In this document: piece by piece, positions 62,164-64,000 of the stretch | How positions within the stretch are numbered: position 1 is the first letter of the stretch | Layout of the letters: each line of letters starts with the position of its first letter | Assembly (NCBI RefSeq): GCF_900101825.1 | Contig: NZ_FNAG01000004.1 | Location: 62,001-126,000, forward strand | DNA length: 64,000 nt | Origin: Aquimonas voraii | Lineage (GTDB): Bacteria > Pseudomonadota > Gammaproteobacteria > Xanthomonadales > Xanthomonadaceae | Direction: 5' to 3' | Notes under the pieces: model-generated | Databases searched by the model: none | What the model was told of the DNA's origin: nothing | Seen by the model: only the letters and a program-made list of their open reading frames with translations | Program-made: the position numbers and the translations under genes

Positions 62164-63170
62164 TGCGTTCCGACTGCGTGCGACGCGTCGCGCCGATACG
62201 TTCGCAGACGCTCGGTCGTCCCGTGCCGGCGCTGCTGCTGGCGGTGCTCCTGCTGCTGCTCGCGGGCTGCGCCGGCGGCCCGGCGCCGCGCCCGCCCGAG
62301 GGCCACGCGCCGATCTCGCGTCCTGATCCATCGAGGCCGCGGCGCCCGCCCTCGCACGGCGAGCCGGCGGGTGAACAGGGCGGTGGCCTGTACGCACCCC
62401 ACATCCGCGACGGCGGGCCGGAAGTGCCGCCCGATGTCAGCGGCCTGCCAGAGCCAGTGCCGCGTGCCGAGCCGCGTGCGCGCTACGGCAACCACAGCCC
62501 TTACGTGGTGCTGGGCCGCCGCTATCACGTGATGGACAGCGCCGAAGGCTATGTCGAGCGCGGCGTGGCCAGCTGGTACGGCACCAAATTCCACGGCCGG
62601 CCGACCTCAAGCTTCGAGCCCTACGACATGTACGCCTTCACCGCGGCGCACAAGACCCTGCCGCTGCCGACCTACGCGCGCGTGACCAATCTCGAGAACG
62701 GTCGCAGCGTCATCGTGCGGATCAACGACCGCGGGCCCTTCCATGCCGATCGCCTGATCGACCTGTCCTATGCGGCGGCGGTCAAGCTTGGCATCCATAT
62801 CCGCGGCACCGGCCCCGTCGAAGTGCGCGCGATCGTGCCGCGCGGCATGCACGCCGGCGTGGGCGAGGCCCCGCCCGCCGCGCGCGCCGCGGGCGCACCC
62901 CCGGCCGCGGAACCGCCGCCGCCGATGCTGGTCGAGGCCGGCGACGTGCTGCTGCAGGTCGGCAGCTATGCCGAGCGCGCCAACGCGCGCCGCGTGCAGG
63001 ACCAGCTTGAGCGCGCCGGCCTGAGGCCGGTCCGGATCGAGCGCGCCGAGGTCGGCAGCGGCACGGTCTACCGCGTCCGCATCGGTCCGATCGACGTCGA
63101 CCGCCAGACCGCCGTGGTCGAGCGCGTGCAGTCGCTGGGACTCGGCACGCCGCGCCCCGTCCGCCCCTGA
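62163..63170 (+). CDS. rlpA: Septal ring lytic transglycosylase lipoprotein RlpA
   Basis: A 335-residue lipoprotein. The signal peptide ends in LLLLAGCAGG (lipobox). A Pro/Arg-rich linker precedes the double-psi beta-barrel domain (GVASWYGTKFHGRPTSSFEP, MYAFTAAHKTLPLPTYARVTNL, VRINDRGPFHADRLIDLSYAAA), which cleaves denuded glycan strands in Pseudomonas RlpA. The C-terminal SPOR domain (VLLQVGSYAERANARRVQDQL, GTVYRVRIGPI) recruits it to septal peptidoglycan. It lies between mltB and dacA, the conserved cluster. Confidence 0.95.
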   Translation: MRSDCVRRVAPIRSQTLGRPVPALLLAVLLLLLAGCAGGPAPRPPEGHAPISRPDPSRPRRPPSHGEPAGEQGGGLYAPHIRDGGPEVPPDVSGLPEPVPRAEPRARYGNHSPYVVLGRRYHVMDSAEGYVERGVASWYGTKFHGRPTSSFEPYDMYAFTAAHKTLPLPTYARVTNLENGRSVIVRINDRGPFHADRLIDLSYAAAVKLGIHIRGTGPVEVRAIVPRGMHAGVGEAPPAARAAGAPPAAEPPPPMLVEAGDVLLQVGSYAERANARRVQDQLERAGLRPVRIERAEVGSGTVYRVRIGPIDVDRQTAVVERVQSLGLGTPRPVRP

Positions 63171-63197
63171 TTTCCCGCTTCCGAAAGAGGACTTCCC

Positions 63198-64000
63198 ATG
63201 CCCCGATTCCACCAGCGCCTGCTGGCTGCCGCGCTCTGCGGCGCCGCGGCTTTCGCCACCGCCGCCCTGGCGCAGGCGCCTGCGCCCCAGCCCCTACCCA
63301 CACCGCAGCCCGCCCCGACCCCCCAGCCCATGCCGCGCCCGGTGCCGGTGCCCAGCGCGCCGGCGCCTGCGCCACAACCGCCCAGTATTGAAGGCACGGC
63401 CTGGCTGCTGATGGACTACGCGACCGGCCAGGTGCTGCTGGGCGAGAACATCGACGCCCGCGTCGAGCCCGCGAGCATCACCAAGGTCATGACCAGCTAC
63501 GTGGTTTCGGCCGAAGTGGCCGCCGGCAAGGTTGGCATGGACGATGAGGTGATGATCTCGGAGTACGCCTGGCGCCGCGGTGGCGGCGGCACCGACGGCT
63601 CGACCAGCTTCCTGCCGGTGAACTCGAAACACCGCCTGCAGGATCTGCTGCACGGGATGATCGTGCAGAGCGGCAACGATGCATCGATCGCGCTGGCCGA
63701 ACACGTCGCCGGCAGCGAGGAGGCCTTCGCCAGCCTGATGAACCGCTACGCCCAGCAGCTCGGCATGACCGGCAGCTCCTATGCCAATGCCACCGGCCTG
63801 CCGGATCCGAACCTGTACACCACCGCGCGTGACGTCGCGATCCTGGGGCAGGCTCTGATTCGCGACTTCCCCGAGAGCTATGCCGTGCACTCGAAGAAGG
63901 AGCTCACCCTCAACGGCATCACCCAGCACAACCGCAACTCGCTGCTTTGGCGCGACCCCAGCGTGGACGGCATCAAGACCGGCCACACCAGCGCAGCCGG
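63198..64000 (+). CDS. dacA: D-alanyl-D-alanine carboxypeptidase (PBP5/6 type), partial
   Basis: Truncated by the window end (267 complete codons visible). A signal peptide (AALCGAAAFATAALAQA) is followed by an unusual Pro/Gln-rich linker (residues 28-62), then the peptidase S11 domain. The nucleophile S93 and K96 lie in PASITKVM, the second motif is S158-G-N160 in VQSGND and the third K260-T-G262 in GIKTGHTSAAG. It removes the terminal D-Ala from pentapeptides, limiting cross-linking. The C-terminal membrane amphipathic helix lies beyond the window. GAGGA precedes the ATG. It follows rlpA by 27 bases. Confidence 0.94.
   Translation, partial: MPRFHQRLLAAALCGAAAFATAALAQAPAPQPLPTPQPAPTPQPMPRPVPVPSAPAPAPQPPSIEGTAWLLMDYATGQVLLGENIDARVEPASITKVMTSYVVSAEVAAGKVGMDDEVMISEYAWRRGGGGTDGSTSFLPVNSKHRLQDLLHGMIVQSGNDASIALAEHVAGSEEAFASLMNRYAQQLGMTGSSYANATGLPDPNLYTTARDVAILGQALIRDFPESYAVHSKKELTLNGITQHNRNSLLWRDPSVDGIKTGHTSAA

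Overview
This 64 kb window is a contiguous piece of a GC-rich chromosome (no sign of plasmid replication or conjugation genes) from a gammaproteobacterium of the Lysobacterales/Xanthomonadales type. The evidence is the Ax21-family outer-membrane protein, the Xanthomonad-like intergenic repeats, the conserved gammaproteobacterial order yraN-lpoA / rsmI-rnpB and bamD / rluD-pgeF, and the abundance of diguanylate cyclases. I cannot name the genus. No tRNA, rRNA operon, CRISPR array or complete insertion sequence was seen. The only RNA gene recognised is rnpB. The last gene (dacA) is cut by the window edge.

Layout. 0.3-4.2 kb: a MacB-like ABC ATPase, a sigma-54-dependent response regulator and an NtrY-like histidine kinase, probably one signalling/export module whose permeases would lie left of the window. 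4.6-6.4 kb: an Ax21-like barrel protein and a gene-poor stretch. 6.6-11.6 kb: two diguanylate cyclases, one with a two-component propeller sensor. 11.6-17.3 kb: ilvE, yraN, lpoA, rsmI, rnpB and a PRMT-like methyltransferase. 17.7-20.9 kb: Ax21 and sucCD. 21.1-24.2 kb: nadE between two different type II toxin-antitoxin modules. 24.3-30.4 kb: a secreted protein with a C-terminal anchor-like tail, bamD, rluD-pgeF, an alpha/beta hydrolase and aspS.

30.6-41.9 kb: a TPR-methyltransferase fusion, a lipoprotein, a translationally coupled pair of secreted proteins, a TonB siderophore receptor with a PiuC-type dioxygenase (iron uptake), a membrane dipeptidase, an unknown secreted protein and a small membrane protein. 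41.0-47.4 kb: two class I methyltransferases, an AlkB alkane monooxygenase divergent from an AraC regulator, a class A beta-lactamase and an RcnB-family protein. 47.4-56.5 kb: a transglutaminase-like/TPR protein, DUF3297, a histidine phosphatase, a class V aminotransferase, a Cache-GGDEF cyclase and a tricorn-like S41 protease.

56.6-64 kb is cell-envelope centred: hslO divergent from mtgA, a GT2 glycosyltransferase in an apparent operon with a sigma factor and a membrane protein that may be its anti-sigma, a Lon-N-domain protein, and the mltB-rlpA-dacA peptidoglycan cluster.

Non-coding themes. Two short repeat families recur between genes: a palindromic CATAGGGTGGGCC type at 1.0-1.3, 18.3-18.5 and 27.9 kb, and a GGGATTGGGGATTC type at 4.2, 6.5, 14.9-15.0 and 56.5-56.6 kb. 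One copy of the latter forms the 3' end of the histidine kinase gene. I did not find a clearly new multi-gene defence or metabolic system. The best leads are the ABC/sigma-54/kinase module, the GT2-sigma-membrane-protein operon, the beta-helix/DGFES secreted pair and several perfect inverted repeats that look like operators.
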